A stretch of DNA of 50,721 nucleotides, from the NCBI GenBank assembly GCA_963696625.1, contig CAVOKZ010000021.1, forward strand, positions 1 to 50,721, in the 5' to 3' direction. Source of the stretch: JAWVFN01 sp963696625. GTDB lineage: Bacteria > Actinomycetota > Thermoleophilia > Solirubrobacterales > 70-9. This document shows positions 15,136-25,970 of this stretch, piece after piece. The number at the start of each line of letters is the position of its first letter. Position 1 is the stretch's first letter. The notes below the pieces were generated by a model. The model was not told where the DNA came from. It did no database searches and saw only the letters and a program-made list of their open reading frames with translations. The translations under genes were made by a program, and so were the position numbers.

Positions 15136-16098
15136 GTGAAAAGCGAGCCTAAACCGGTGGTCGTGATCGCGCGCAAGCTGCTGCCCGCGGGGCTGGAGCC
15201 GCTCGAGGAGCGCTACGAGGTTCGCTCGGGTGGCCTCAATGTGACCCGCGAGGGGTTGTGCGACCTCGCTCGAGGCGCCGCGGCGATCGTCGCCGACCCC
15301 TCGGTGCCGGTCGATGACGAGCTTCTCGATGCCGCGGGCCCGCAGCTGAAGGTGATCGCCAACTTCGCCGTCGGCTTCGACAACATCGACCTGCCCGGCG
15401 CCCGCGCCCGGGGTCTGATCGTCACCAACACGCCCGACGTACTGACCGAGGCGACCGCCGAGCTCGCGCTCGCCCTCACCTTCGCCGCCGCCAGGCACCT
15501 GACCGACGCCGAGCGCGACCTGCGGGCCGGCCGCTGGAAGGGCTGGGACCCGGCCGCGTACCGCGGGATCGAGATCCGCGGCGCCACCGTCGGCGTCGTC
15601 GGGCTCGGGCGGATCGGCGGCCGCTACGCCGAGCTGGTCCACTCGCTCGGCGCCGAGATCGTCTACGCCGGCTCGACCGACAAGCCCCAGGCCGCGGACC
15701 TCGGGGCCCGCAGGCTCGAGCTCGACGACCTGCTCGAGGCCGCCGACGTGGTCAGCCTGCACGCCCCGGCGCTGCCGACCACCCACCACATGATCGACGA
15801 GCGGCGGCTGGGCCTGATCGGGCCTTTCGGGGTGCTCGTCAACACCGCGCGCGGCTCGCTGGTCGACGAGGAGGCCCTCGCCGCCGCGCTCGAGGACGGG
15901 CGGCTCGGCGCCGCCGGGCTCGACGTCTACGAGAACGAGCCGAGCGTCTCGCCCGCCCTGCTCAACGCGCCGAGGGCGGTTCTCCTCCCGCACATCGGCT
16001 CGGCGACGGTCGACTCCCGGGACGCGATGGCGAAGCTCGCGTCAGAGAACGTGATCGCAGTGCTGGATGGGGGCGAGCCCCCGTCCCGAGTGGCCTAG
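15136..16098 (+). CDS. D-2-hydroxyacid dehydrogenase (glyoxylate/D-glycerate type)
   Basis: A 320-residue NAD(P)-dependent enzyme of the D-isomer-specific 2-hydroxyacid dehydrogenase family. The nucleotide-binding motif is VGVVGLGRIGGRYAEL. Catalytic residues are visible as Arg in VNTARGSLVDEEAL, Glu in LDVYENEP and His in LLPHIGSAT. The N-terminal catalytic half has FAVGFDNIDLPGARARG. The closest well-known activities are glyoxylate/hydroxypyruvate reductases; the exact substrate cannot be read from sequence. GTG start. The 3' end is followed directly by a GCGACCAGCGACTA repeat tract. Confidence 0.87.
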   Translation: MKSEPKPVVVIARKLLPAGLEPLEERYEVRSGGLNVTREGLCDLARGAAAIVADPSVPVDDELLDAAGPQLKVIANFAVGFDNIDLPGARARGLIVTNTPDVLTEATAELALALTFAAARHLTDAERDLRAGRWKGWDPAAYRGIEIRGATVGVVGLGRIGGRYAELVHSLGAEIVYAGSTDKPQAADLGARRLELDDLLEAADVVSLHAPALPTTHHMIDERRLGLIGPFGVLVNTARGSLVDEEALAAALEDGRLGAAGLDVYENEPSVSPALLNAPRAVLLPHIGSATVDSRDAMAKLASENVIAVLDGGEPPSRVA

Positions 16099-16132
16099 CG
16101 ACCCAGCGACCAGCGACTAGCGACCAGCGGCC
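16095..16132. repeat. AGCGACCAGCGACTA-type tandem repeat at convergent gene ends
   Basis: Short units of AGCGACC and AGCGACTA fill the gap between two convergent genes. On the minus strand the tract supplies the last codons and stop (CAG GCC GCT GGT CGC TAG) of the fatty acid hydroxylase. Same family as 3926-3997 and 25295-25348. Confidence 0.7.
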
Positions 16133-16812
16133 TGTTTCTCAGGCTCGCGCTTGCCGACCTTCCGCGAGCGCGGCATCGTGCGGAAGACCTTGTCCCAGAG
16201 CGGCGAGGTGACGCCGAAGCCGTAGTGGTGGTCCTGGAAGTGGTGTCGCATGTGCTGCTCGCGCAGCTTGCGGCCCATCTCGGTCTTCGGCGTCACGTGG
16301 TGCAGGTAGTAGTGCGTGTAGTCGTAGAAGAGGTAGCCGATGATCAGGCCCGCAAACAGCGGATAGGCCGCCGGCGATCCGAAGATCAGCATGTAGGCGC
16401 CGAAGAAGATCGCCGCCAGCGGGATGCTCGCCGCCGGGGGCATCACCAGCCGCATCGCGTCGTTGGGATGGTCGTGGTGGACGCCGTGGATGATGAAATG
16501 GAGCCGATCGCCGCCGCGGAACTTGGGCTGCCAGTGGAAGACGAGGCGGTGCAGCCAGTATTCGGTCAGGCTCCAGATCGCGACGCCGGCGACCGTCAGC
16601 AACGCCAGCTTGCCGGCGCCATAGCCGTCGTCGGCCCCCAGCCACCACGATCCGATCACGATCGGGACGAAGATGATCGCCGGAATCGACGGGTGGACCC
16701 TGCTGAAGAAGTCCATGAACCCGTTCTGGAAGAGGGGCGGCGAGGCGGAAAGCTGCTCTGTCCGAGACTGCTCCACGGACGAAATTCTAGCGAGAGAGAA
16801 AGAGGTCCCCAT
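16117..16812 (-). CDS. fatty acid hydroxylase / sterol desaturase superfamily membrane protein
   Basis: A 231-residue integral membrane diiron oxygenase. The histidine-box series is complete: HRLVFH, HGVHHDHP, HYYLHH, and HMRHHFQDHHYGFGV near the C-terminus, the arrangement of fatty acid 2-hydroxylases and sterol desaturases. About four hydrophobic segments surround the boxes. It probably hydroxylates a lipid acyl chain; the substrate is unknown. I chose the ATG at 16812 (MGTSFSLARI), with GGGGTGAG a short distance upstream. A longer frame would overlap the divergent small gene at 16867. The C-terminal QAAGR and stop come from a dispersed repeat. Confidence 0.87.
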   Translation of the reverse strand: MGTSFSLARISSVEQSRTEQLSASPPLFQNGFMDFFSRVHPSIPAIIFVPIVIGSWWLGADDGYGAGKLALLTVAGVAIWSLTEYWLHRLVFHWQPKFRGGDRLHFIIHGVHHDHPNDAMRLVMPPAASIPLAAIFFGAYMLIFGSPAAYPLFAGLIIGYLFYDYTHYYLHHVTPKTEMGRKLREQHMRHHFQDHHYGFGVTSPLWDKVFRTMPRSRKVGKREPEKQAAGR

Positions 16813-16866
16813 TTGCGAACTCACCCCTGGCATCACCTCCATGCGGGTGGCATAGTCGATCGGGCG

Positions 16867-17052
16867 ATGGCGAAGCGAAAGAAGACACCGAGCTGCGAGG
16901 ACTGTTTCTTCCAGCGCCACCAGCTCTGCGCCCTCGGACTCGACTCGCCGTGCCCGACGTTTCGCCCGGACACCCCCCAGGGCCTGATGCCGCCCCAGCA
17001 GCCGACGCTGCTGATGCGCCAGGAGCTGCAGCCCGCCTCGACCGCCGCCTGA
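16867..17052 (+). CDS. small four-cysteine protein
   Basis: A 61-residue protein with a basic start (MAKRKK) and cysteines at 10, 13, 21 and 29 in the pattern CEDC, LCALGL, PCPTFRP. This could bind zinc or an iron-sulfur cluster. A proline/glutamine-rich tail follows. I do not recognise a named family. The compact Cys pattern, lack of stops and position in a 290-base gap between annotated genes support coding. It is divergent from the fatty acid hydroxylase. Confidence 0.6.
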   Translation: MAKRKKTPSCEDCFFQRHQLCALGLDSPCPTFRPDTPQGLMPPQQPTLLMRQELQPASTAA

Positions 17053-17102
17053 ACCGCAGGTAGCGCGCGGAGACCGCCTCTCCTAAATAGAGTCGCGGAG
17101 GG

Positions 17103-17894
17103 ATGAGAGTGACGATTCTCGGCAAGTCGCCCTCCTGGCAGGACGCCGGGGGCGCCTGCAGCGGCTATCTGATCCAGACCGAGGAAGTCAACGTCCTGCT
17201 CGATTGCGGCAACGGTGTCTTCGCCAAGCTCCGCGAGCAGGTCGACTACGTCGATCTCGACGCGGTCCTCGTCTCGCACCTGCACGCCGACCACTGGCTC
17301 GATCTCGTCCCCTTCTCATACGCATTGACCTACGCGCCGAAGCAGCAGCCGGTGCCGGTCCACCTCTGGCCCGGAACCGATGACCCGGCCCACCCGCCGC
17401 TGTTCGCGCCGCCCGGGGCGATCGAGATGTTCCGCCGCGTCGTCGGCGCCTGGGGAAACGACGACCTGATCGAGAACGCGTTTCAGATCTCCGAGTACGC
17501 GCCGGGGGCCACGATCGAGATCGGCGACGTCGCCGCCACCTTCCAGGAGGTTCCCCACTTCATGCAGACCTTCGCCGTCGACGTCCGCGCCAAGAGCGGC
17601 GGGCGCTTCACCTATGGCGCCGATTGCCGCCCCGGCGACGAGATCGTCGAGATCGCCCGCGACACCGACCTGCTGCTGGTCGAGGCGACGCTGCCGCGGC
17701 CGGAGCGCACCGGGGTCCGCGGGCACATGACCCCCGCCGAGGCCGGCGAGCACGCTCGCCGCGCGGGCGCCAAGCAGGTCGTCCTCACCCACATCTCCGA
17801 CGAGCTCGGCGACGACTGGGCGCGGACCGAGGCCGAGAAGACGTTCAAGGGGCCGGTCGACGTCGCCCGCGAGGGCGCTGTCTACACGGTTTAG
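17103..17894 (+). CDS. MBL-fold metallo-hydrolase (RNase Z-like)
   Basis: A 263-residue metallo-beta-lactamase fold protein. The metal motif SHLHADHW is at about 59-66. The first strands (MRVTILGKSPSWQDAGGACSGYLI) and later VPHFMQTFAV, TYGADCRP and VLTHIS carry the other expected His/Asp ligands. The overall order resembles RNase Z/ElaC-like and arylsulfatase-like MBL proteins rather than beta-lactamases. The substrate may be a nucleic acid or small ester; not resolvable here. ATG start with GGAGGG directly upstream. Stands alone on the plus strand. Confidence 0.82.
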   Translation: MRVTILGKSPSWQDAGGACSGYLIQTEEVNVLLDCGNGVFAKLREQVDYVDLDAVLVSHLHADHWLDLVPFSYALTYAPKQQPVPVHLWPGTDDPAHPPLFAPPGAIEMFRRVVGAWGNDDLIENAFQISEYAPGATIEIGDVAATFQEVPHFMQTFAVDVRAKSGGRFTYGADCRPGDEIVEIARDTDLLLVEATLPRPERTGVRGHMTPAEAGEHARRAGAKQVVLTHISDELGDDWARTEAEKTFKGPVDVAREGAVYTV

Positions 17895-17985
17895 CCCCCG
17901 TCCAGGCCCTCGCCTGGCCAAAGCTGGACATTTCTCGGGGGAAGCCGTCTAATGATGAGTTCGCCCCCCGCCGATAGACGGAAAT

Positions 17986-19752
17986 ATGGAGGGTGGACGA
18001 GACGACCCGCAACTCGGCTTCAGCGAGGCCGTAGGGGACCATGGAGCCTGGGAATGGGACCTCGAGACCCTCGGCGTTCGCTGGAACGAGGGTCTCTACC
18101 GGATCCACGGCGTCGCCGCCGCGGACTGGATCTGCGACTCCGACGCGGTTACGGAGCTGATCCACCCCGAGGACCAGCAGCAGTACAAGGCGACGGTCGA
18201 TCAGGCGATAGCCGACAAATCGACCTTTCTCGTCCAGCACCGGATAGTTCGCCCCGACGGGGTTGAGCGCACGCTGCTGGTGCGCGGCGCCTTCATCGAG
18301 GGTGAGGGCGAGATCCACGACCGGCTCGTCGGGACGACCCAGGACGTCACCGGCCGCGAAGGCGAGGAGGAGAAGCTCTGGCACCTCGCCAACGAGGACG
18401 GCCTCACCGGCCTCTTCAACCGCCGCCGCTTCATGGACGAGCTCTCGCACGAGGTCGCCGTCGCCCGCCGCACCGGCGCCCCCGGCGTTGTGCTGATGCT
18501 CGATCTCGACCGCTTCAAGGACATCAACGACTCACTCGGGCACATGGCCGGCGACAACCTCCTCGTTCGCGTCTCCGAGCTGCTTAACGTGCGCCTGCGC
18601 GGCACCGACCGCCTCGCCCGCCTCGGCGGCGACGAGTTCGCCCTGATCCTGCCGCGCTGCAACGCGACCGAGGCGCGCGCCGTCTCCGAGCGGCTGCTCG
18701 GGGCTCTCAGCGCCGAGGCCGTGGTCAAGATCGCCGGCCGCGAGCGCCACGTCACCGCCAGCATCGGCATCGCCCCCTACGGCGGCGAGACCGAGGGCGG
18801 CGCCGACGAGCTGCTGGTCGAGGCCGACCTCGCGATGTACCGGGGCAAGCAGAAGGGCGGCGACCGGGTCGAGATCTTCGACGCCAAGATGCGCGACGAG
18901 CTCGCCGCCCGCATGCAGGTCGAGCTCGAGCTGCGCGAAGCGCTTGAAGCGGACAGGCTCGAGGCCCACTACCAGCCGATCGTCTCGATGGCCGACGGCT
19001 CTCCCGTCGGCGCCGAAGCTCTTTGCCGCTGGCCCCACCCGACCCGCGGCATGGTCCCGCCCGACGAGTTCATCCCGATCGCCGAGGAGCAGGGCTTCGT
19101 CGGCAGGATCGGGGAGAAGATCCTCGCCCAGGCCTGCCGCCAGGCGATCGAGTGGCGCCACGCCGGCGCCCAGGCCTACGTCTCGGTCAACGTCTCGCCG
19201 GTGGAGCTGCTCCAGGACGATGTCGTCGGCCGCGTCCGGGAGGCCCTGCGCATCACCGAGCTGCCGCCGCCGCTGCTCCAGCTCGAGGTGACCGAGACGT
19301 CGCTGATCAACGACACGGCGAAGATCTCGCCCGCGCTCGAGGGGCTGCGCGATCTCGGGGTGCGGATAGCGATCGACGACTTCGGCGGCGGCACCTCATC
19401 GCTCACCTTCCTCAGCGCCCTGCCGATCGACGTGATCAAGATCGACCGGCTGTTCATCGAGGGCCTTCTCGAGCGCGACCACGATCGCGCGATCGTCGCC
19501 GCGGTGATCTCGCTCGCCGAGGAGCTCGAGCTGTCGGTGATCGCCGAGGGCGTCGAGACCGAGCGCCAGCACGCCGAGCTGCGCGAGCTCGGCTGCCGCT
19601 ACGGCCAGGGCTTCCTCTACGCCAGGCCTCAGCCCGCCGCCGACCTGCGGCTCGACGGCTACAGCAACGTGATCCAGCCCGGCGTCGGCGACCCGTCGGT
19701 GATTCGCGAGTTCATGCGCCAGATCGGGATCCCGGCCCGGATCGAGTCCTGA
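17986..19752 (+). CDS. PAS-GGDEF-EAL cyclic-di-GMP turnover protein
   Basis: A 588-residue cytoplasmic signalling protein. Residues 15-125 are a PAS sensor (GAWEWDLETLGVRWNEGLYRIHG). A diguanylate cyclase domain follows, with intact GGDEF at 214-218 and an RxxD inhibitory site at 205-208, five residues before it. The C-terminal EAL phosphodiesterase domain has EAL at 344-346, VNVSP, LEVTET, the metal loop IDDFGGGTSSL and VIKIDRLFI. Both catalytic halves look competent, so net direction depends on the PAS signal. There is no membrane helix. The stop overlaps the next gene's start (TGATG), so the His-rich membrane protein is translated with it and may be its signal input. Confidence 0.92.
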   Translation: MEGGRDDPQLGFSEAVGDHGAWEWDLETLGVRWNEGLYRIHGVAAADWICDSDAVTELIHPEDQQQYKATVDQAIADKSTFLVQHRIVRPDGVERTLLVRGAFIEGEGEIHDRLVGTTQDVTGREGEEEKLWHLANEDGLTGLFNRRRFMDELSHEVAVARRTGAPGVVLMLDLDRFKDINDSLGHMAGDNLLVRVSELLNVRLRGTDRLARLGGDEFALILPRCNATEARAVSERLLGALSAEAVVKIAGRERHVTASIGIAPYGGETEGGADELLVEADLAMYRGKQKGGDRVEIFDAKMRDELAARMQVELELREALEADRLEAHYQPIVSMADGSPVGAEALCRWPHPTRGMVPPDEFIPIAEEQGFVGRIGEKILAQACRQAIEWRHAGAQAYVSVNVSPVELLQDDVVGRVREALRITELPPPLLQLEVTETSLINDTAKISPALEGLRDLGVRIAIDDFGGGTSSLTFLSALPIDVIKIDRLFIEGLLERDHDRAIVAAVISLAEELELSVIAEGVETERQHAELRELGCRYGQGFLYARPQPAADLRLDGYSNVIQPGVGDPSVIREFMRQIGIPARIES

Positions 19753-20534
19753 TGGTGATCTCGGCAGCCCTGCTCAACCTCGTCCTCGGGCTCATCTACA
19801 TCAGCTACGGGACGATCACCGAGATGATTCGCGACAAGGGCACAAGGGGCTTCTCCCACTTCGGCGCCGCCTGGACCGCTCTCGTCTTCACCTGCGGCGC
19901 CCACCATGGGGTCCACGGCATCCACATCGGGCTCGAGGGGCGCACCGTCGGCTTGCTCGACTTCAGCGCGGTCCTGATCGGCTTCCCCGCCGCCGCCGTC
20001 TGGTTCTGGCTGCGGGTCGAGGCCTTCTCCGGGCGCCGCGGCGACCGCTTCATCAGCGGCGACCCGGTCTGGGTCATGGCGCTGCCGACCCTGTTCGGGA
20101 TGTACGTCACCGCCCTGATCGCCGCCACGCTGGGCGTCGGCGGCCTCGACATCTCCTCCGACGCGCTGCCGGTGATCATCCCCAACCTGTTGATCCTCGG
20201 GCTCTACACCGCGATCGGCCTGATCCTCGCCAGCACCCAGATCGCCAACCGCCGGCCGCTCGGCGGCTGGTCGCTGTCGGGGGTGGCGCTGGCGCTGGTG
20301 CTGCCGACCTGCGGTCTGATGCACGGCGTCTACGCCCTCTACGCGCTCAGCGGCCAGTACCAGCTCGACTACCACGGCTTCGCCATCGACTGGTTGGGGG
20401 TGCCGGCGGCGATGTACTTCCTCTGGGTCGTCCACGGCCTCTACAAGGGCACCTTCCGCGACTGGAACGGCGCGCCGCCGAAGATGGCGGACCAGACCGC
20501 CCCGATCGCACCGCCGGGGACGCAACCCGCGTGA
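19752..20534 (+). CDS. unrecognised polytopic membrane protein with repeated TCGxxHGV motif
   Basis: A 260-residue membrane protein with about seven hydrophobic segments; I cannot name its family. It has an internal repeat: TCGAHHGVHGIH at residues 47-58 and TCGLMHGVYALY at 186-197, plus a third HG in VVHGLYKG near 228. Cys and His at matched places at helix ends suggest metal or haem binding, loosely reminiscent of MHYT sensor domains, though the motif differs. It starts at an ATG overlapping the stop of the GGDEF-EAL gene, so a role as its membrane sensor is likely but inferred. The C-terminal tail is proline-rich and soluble. Confidence 0.7.
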   Translation: MVISAALLNLVLGLIYISYGTITEMIRDKGTRGFSHFGAAWTALVFTCGAHHGVHGIHIGLEGRTVGLLDFSAVLIGFPAAAVWFWLRVEAFSGRRGDRFISGDPVWVMALPTLFGMYVTALIAATLGVGGLDISSDALPVIIPNLLILGLYTAIGLILASTQIANRRPLGGWSLSGVALALVLPTCGLMHGVYALYALSGQYQLDYHGFAIDWLGVPAAMYFLWVVHGLYKGTFRDWNGAPPKMADQTAPIAPPGTQPA

Positions 20535-20616
20535 TCCCGGCCGGCGTCGGCTCGACCGACCGTCTGCAGGAGCGCCTGAGGCTGCCGGAACCGCCCGCCG
20601 TTTAACCTTGCCGAGG

Positions 20617-21069
20617 ATGCGTCAGAAAGACCCATTCGCGGATTTCGCCCGCATGCGCCGGGAGATGGACCAGCTGATCGGCGACGTCTGGGGCCAGGCC
20701 GACGCCGCGGCGTCGCGCGCTCCGGCGTACGCGCCCCGGGTCGACGTCTTCTACTGCGGCAGCCCCCGCAAGGCGATCGTCGAGGCCGAGCTGCCGGGCA
20801 TCGACGTCGCCGCGGTCAACCTCGAGCTCCGGGGCCGCGCCCTGGTGATCAGCGGCGAGCGGCCCGTGCGCGACGTCGAGGGCCGTACCTACCAGCAGGT
20901 CGAGCTTCCCTCGGGTCGCTTCCGGCGGGTGGTGGAGCTGAGCGCTGAGGTCGACGCCGAGAGCGCGACGGCGACCTACGAGGACGGTGTGCTCAGAGTT
21001 GAGATGCCGCTGCGCGGCCTTCCCGAGCCCCGCCAGGTTCCGATCGAGCGCGGCGAGGAGCCGAGCTGA
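20617..21069 (+). CDS. Hsp20 / alpha-crystallin family small heat shock protein
   Basis: A 150-residue ATP-independent chaperone that holds unfolding proteins. The alpha-crystallin domain spans about residues 45-140: RVDVFYCGS, KAIVEAELPGIDVAAVNLEL, ALVISGERP and the closing ATYEDGVLRVEMPL. The N-terminal arm begins MRQKDPFADFARMRREMDQL. ATG at 20617; a TTG three codons upstream is possible. The lon reading frame follows at once and is open back to a CTG overlapping this stop, so chaperone and protease probably share an operon. Confidence 0.9.
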   Translation: MRQKDPFADFARMRREMDQLIGDVWGQADAAASRAPAYAPRVDVFYCGSPRKAIVEAELPGIDVAAVNLELRGRALVISGERPVRDVEGRTYQQVELPSGRFRRVVELSAEVDAESATATYEDGVLRVEMPLRGLPEPRQVPIERGEEPS

Positions 21070-21146
21070 GCACCCCCGAGCAGGCCGCCGCCGACGAGGG
21101 CACCGGCGGAATCGACGTCGTCGAGATTCCTGACGTCGACGAAGCC

Positions 21147-23484
<2,338 letters not shown>

Positions 23485-23587
23485 CCGCCGCCGCAAGAAG
23501 TAGCCCGCCGAGAAGGCTCGTCTCCGAACGGACTTTGCGGGACTGGGTATTCTCAGTCCGCACCCCGCAAACGATCGAGGAGACGAC

Positions 23588-24028
23588 ATGGGGGCATCAT
23601 CCAGACGCACGAGGGCATCGGACTCAGCGAAGTCGCTGGCCTCCAATCCCTACGTGCAGAGGCTGATCGAGGACGAGGAGCTGCGCGACAACATCCGGGC
23701 TGCGTTCGACGCGGCCCGTAACGCCTACGGGCGGATGTCGAACGGCAAGGGCCCGGCAACGGCGTTGATGGACGACAAGAAGGTTCAGCGCGATCTGCGC
23801 GAAGCCGCCGAGTCGCTGCGTAACGCCTCCCAGCAGATCCGCGGCAAGCGTAAGCGCCGCCGGATGGGCCTGGGCAAGTGGATCGTCGCCGGCTTGCTGG
23901 GCGCGGGCATTGCGCTCGCCTTCAGCGAGACCGCGCGCAAGACGGTTCTCGACGCGCTGTTCGGGGCCGAGGAGGAGTTCGAGTACACCTCCACGACCAC
24001 CCCGGAACGCGAGTCGGTGCCCAGCTAG
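23588..24028 (+). CDS. small single-pass membrane protein of unknown function
   Basis: A 146-residue protein I do not recognise. The first 90 residues are charged and helical (NPYVQRLIEDEELRDNIRAA). A basic cluster KRKRRR precedes one hydrophobic segment at about 96-113 (KWIVAGLLGAGIALAF), and an acidic/Thr-rich tail ends the protein. The layout suggests a cytoplasmic N-terminus anchored in the membrane. ATG is preceded by GGAG about 6 bases upstream. A clear rho-independent terminator follows, so the lon region ends its transcription here. Confidence 0.7.
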   Translation: MGASSRRTRASDSAKSLASNPYVQRLIEDEELRDNIRAAFDAARNAYGRMSNGKGPATALMDDKKVQRDLREAAESLRNASQQIRGKRKRRRMGLGKWIVAGLLGAGIALAFSETARKTVLDALFGAEEEFEYTSTTTPERESVPS

Positions 24029-24056
24029 CCGCTGCTCGATTCGATTCAGCCTTGAG

Positions 24057-24086
24057 ACGCCCGGCGAACGCCGGGCGTTTCTCTTT
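24057..24086 (+). terminator. rho-independent terminator
   Basis: Stem ACGCCCGGCG, loop AA, stem CGCCGGGCGT (24057-24078), then the T-rich TTCTCTTT. It lies 29 bases after the stop of the small membrane protein gene. Confidence 0.85.
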
Positions 24087-24167
24087 CGTGACAACTGTTA
24101 AGGGTCTGACCCCTTAGTTAGGGGGTTTCTCTTTCGTGACAACTGTTAAGGGTCTGACCCCTTAGTT
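24077..24167 (+). repeat. 43-bp direct duplication with GGGTCTGACCCC core
   Basis: Bases 24077-24119 and 24125-24167 are identical (43 bases, 48-base period). The unit starts in the T tract of the terminator and includes ACAACTGTTAAGGGTCTGAC and CCCTTAGTT. The same core occurs in reverse at 5757-5780. Confidence 0.9.
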
Positions 24168-24170
24168 GAC

Positions 24171-24557
24171 TCAGCCAGTCCCTTCATATCGCTGGTGGAT
24201 CGCGAGGCTGTTGCCGTCGGGGTCCCGGAAGTAGGCCTGCTTGCAGACGCCTGAGTCGATCGTGTCGGTGGCGAACTCGATGCCGCGCGACTCGAGCTCG
24301 GCCTTGGCCGCGTCGAAGTCGGCGACCTGGAACGCGACCGCCCCGGCTGACGGGGCGAACTGCTGCCCGAACGCGTCGCTCTGCATCACCGCCAGCGTCA
24401 GGTTGTCTGTGTCGAACTCATAGGCGGGCATCTCGCCCCACTGCTTGCGGAGCGGCAGGCCGAGGGTCTCCCCGTAGAACTTCTTCGAAGCCTCGGCGTC
24501 GGTGCAGTGCAGCAGCGCGAAGTCGACGCCGGTGATCATCTGGGTTGCTGGGGCCAA
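24171..24557 (-). CDS. VOC-superfamily (glyoxalase-like) protein
   Basis: A 128-residue protein with the two beta-alpha-beta-beta-beta modules of the vicinal oxygen chelate fold: GVDFALLHCTDAEASKKFYG, then AVAFQVADFDAAKAELESRG and FRDPDGNSLAIHQRY. Members bind a metal and act as glyoxalases, dioxygenases or resistance proteins; the substrate is not clear here. The TTG at 24557 has AAGGAG five bases upstream and is favoured over the internal ATG at 24539. The stop lies directly beside the 43-bp duplication. Confidence 0.82.
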   Translation of the reverse strand: MAPATQMITGVDFALLHCTDAEASKKFYGETLGLPLRKQWGEMPAYEFDTDNLTLAVMQSDAFGQQFAPSAGAVAFQVADFDAAKAELESRGIEFATDTIDSGVCKQAYFRDPDGNSLAIHQRYEGTG

Positions 24558-24602
24558 GGTCGCTCCTTCGGTCGGGTGATCGAGAGACTAGGGTTCGGGC
24601 GC

Positions 24603-25310
24603 ATGGCGAGTGTTCACGTCCTGATCCCGGCCCAGCGCTACGTCTTCGCGCTCGACGGAGAGAGCGCCGAGCCGGCTCAGATCTCCTCCTCGGCCGAGGG
24701 CTTCAAGGCCTACAAGGAGCTCCAGGCGCAGGGCAAGCCGGTCGGCATGATCGCCTTCCCCAACTCCTTGCTGATCCGCGGCGAGCAGGACTACCTCGTC
24801 GACCCCGGCCTGATCATGCAGGGCGCGCCGCTGATCTCGGCGCTCTCGGAGCTCGGCGTCAGCGCCAACGACGTCAAGAACGTGATCCTCACCCACCTCC
24901 ACTTCGACCACGCCGAGGGCATGGCGGCCTGGCCGATGCGCAAGACCTACGTCCACAAGCTCGAGAACGAGGCCCCCTACGCCCAGGTCGTCGCCGGGCC
25001 GATGGAGCACGCTCAGCTCGAGGTGCTCGAGGGGGAGGAGGGCGAGATCGAGCCCGGCCTGCGCTGGATCCGCACCCCCGGCCACTCCGACGGCCTGATC
25101 ACGTTGCTCGTCGACACCGACGACGGCCTGGTTGCGATCGCCTCCGACTGCGTCGGCCCGCTGCCCGAGTACTTCGAGGAGATGGATCTGCCCGAGGACT
25201 TCGGGCCCGAGCGCGAGCAGCTGCTCGAGCAGTGGCACAAGATCCGAGCCTTGGACCCGGCGGTCGTGATCCCAGGGCACTATCCGCCGTTCGAGGTCGC
25301 TGGCCGCTAG
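24603..25310 (+). CDS. MBL-fold hydrolase (lactonase-like)
   Basis: A 235-residue metallo-beta-lactamase fold protein. The metal motif is LTHLHFDHAEG at about 98-108, and later ligands are in RTPGHSDGLITLLV, IASDCVGPL and VVIPGHYPPF. This spacing resembles N-acyl homoserine lactonase-like and related quorum-quenching or glyoxalase II-like proteins, but the specific substrate is uncertain. Divergent from the VOC gene with 45 bases between starts. The final codons VAGR and TAG are made from the GGTCGCTGGCCGCTAG repeat tract, so the natural C-terminus may have been altered by the repeat. Confidence 0.8.
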   Translation: MASVHVLIPAQRYVFALDGESAEPAQISSSAEGFKAYKELQAQGKPVGMIAFPNSLLIRGEQDYLVDPGLIMQGAPLISALSELGVSANDVKNVILTHLHFDHAEGMAAWPMRKTYVHKLENEAPYAQVVAGPMEHAQLEVLEGEEGEIEPGLRWIRTPGHSDGLITLLVDTDDGLVAIASDCVGPLPEYFEEMDLPEDFGPEREQLLEQWHKIRALDPAVVIPGHYPPFEVAGR

Positions 25311-25348
25311 CCGCGAGTCAGCGACCAGCGACCAGCGACCAGCGACTC
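25295..25348. repeat. GGTCGCTGG / AGCGACCAGCGACC repeat tract
   Basis: GGTCGCTGGCCGCTAG followed by four AGCGACC-type units. The left part forms the end of the MBL gene and the right part lies just upstream of the TetR gene. Inverted arms could pair. Third tract of this family in the window. Confidence 0.7.
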
Positions 25349-25360
25349 TAGACTTGCCTC

Positions 25361-25966
25361 ATGGAGGTCAGTACTCAACCCCGTGAGCTCACGGGCGAAA
25401 AGGCATCCCGGATCGTCGACGCGATGCGCGCCAGCGTCGCCAAGCGCGGCATCGCCGGCTCGACCTTCGAGCACGTCGCCCGCGAGGCGGGCGTCAGCCG
25501 CGGCCTGCTCCACTACTACTTCGGCACCAAGGAGCGGCTGCTGGTCGAGGTCGTGCGCCGCGACGCCGACATCCGCGTCAACCGCCTCGACGAGCCGCTG
25601 GGCAAGGCGACGACCGTCGACGACGTGCTCCACGTCCTCGTCTCCAACCTCGAGGACTGGATCGCGAACGATCCGGGCTTCTTCGTACTGCTCTTCGAGC
25701 TGTTCACGGCCAGCCGCCGCACCCCCGACCTCCAGCGCGAGATCGGCGAGCTCTTCAACCGCACCCGCTTCCACGTGGTCGAGATCCTCGATGCCAAGCA
25801 GCAGGAGGGCGTGCTGAAGATGCGTTTCGACAGCCCGGCTGTCGCCGGCTATCTGCTCGCGATCGCCGACGGCGTCGCCCTGCAGATGCTCTCCGATCCC
25901 GATCGCGACCACAAGCCGCTGATCGAGGCGTCGACCGCCGCCGCGCGGCACCTGCTGACGGACTAA
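25361..25966 (+). CDS. TetR-family transcriptional regulator
   Basis: A 201-residue regulator. The helix-turn-helix is clear: KASRIVDAMRASVAKRG, then TFEHVAREAGVSRGLLHYYF and GTKERLLVEVV at residues 16-70. The C-terminal domain (EDWIANDPGFFVLLFELF) is of the TetR ligand-binding type. ATG start, 10 bases after the repeat tract. No inverted repeat that looks like an operator was found directly upstream other than the repeat itself. Targets may be the MBL gene upstream or itself. Confidence 0.85.
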   Translation: MEVSTQPRELTGEKASRIVDAMRASVAKRGIAGSTFEHVAREAGVSRGLLHYYFGTKERLLVEVVRRDADIRVNRLDEPLGKATTVDDVLHVLVSNLEDWIANDPGFFVLLFELFTASRRTPDLQREIGELFNRTRFHVVEILDAKQQEGVLKMRFDSPAVAGYLLAIADGVALQMLSDPDRDHKPLIEASTAAARHLLTD

Positions 25967-25970
25967 GGGC

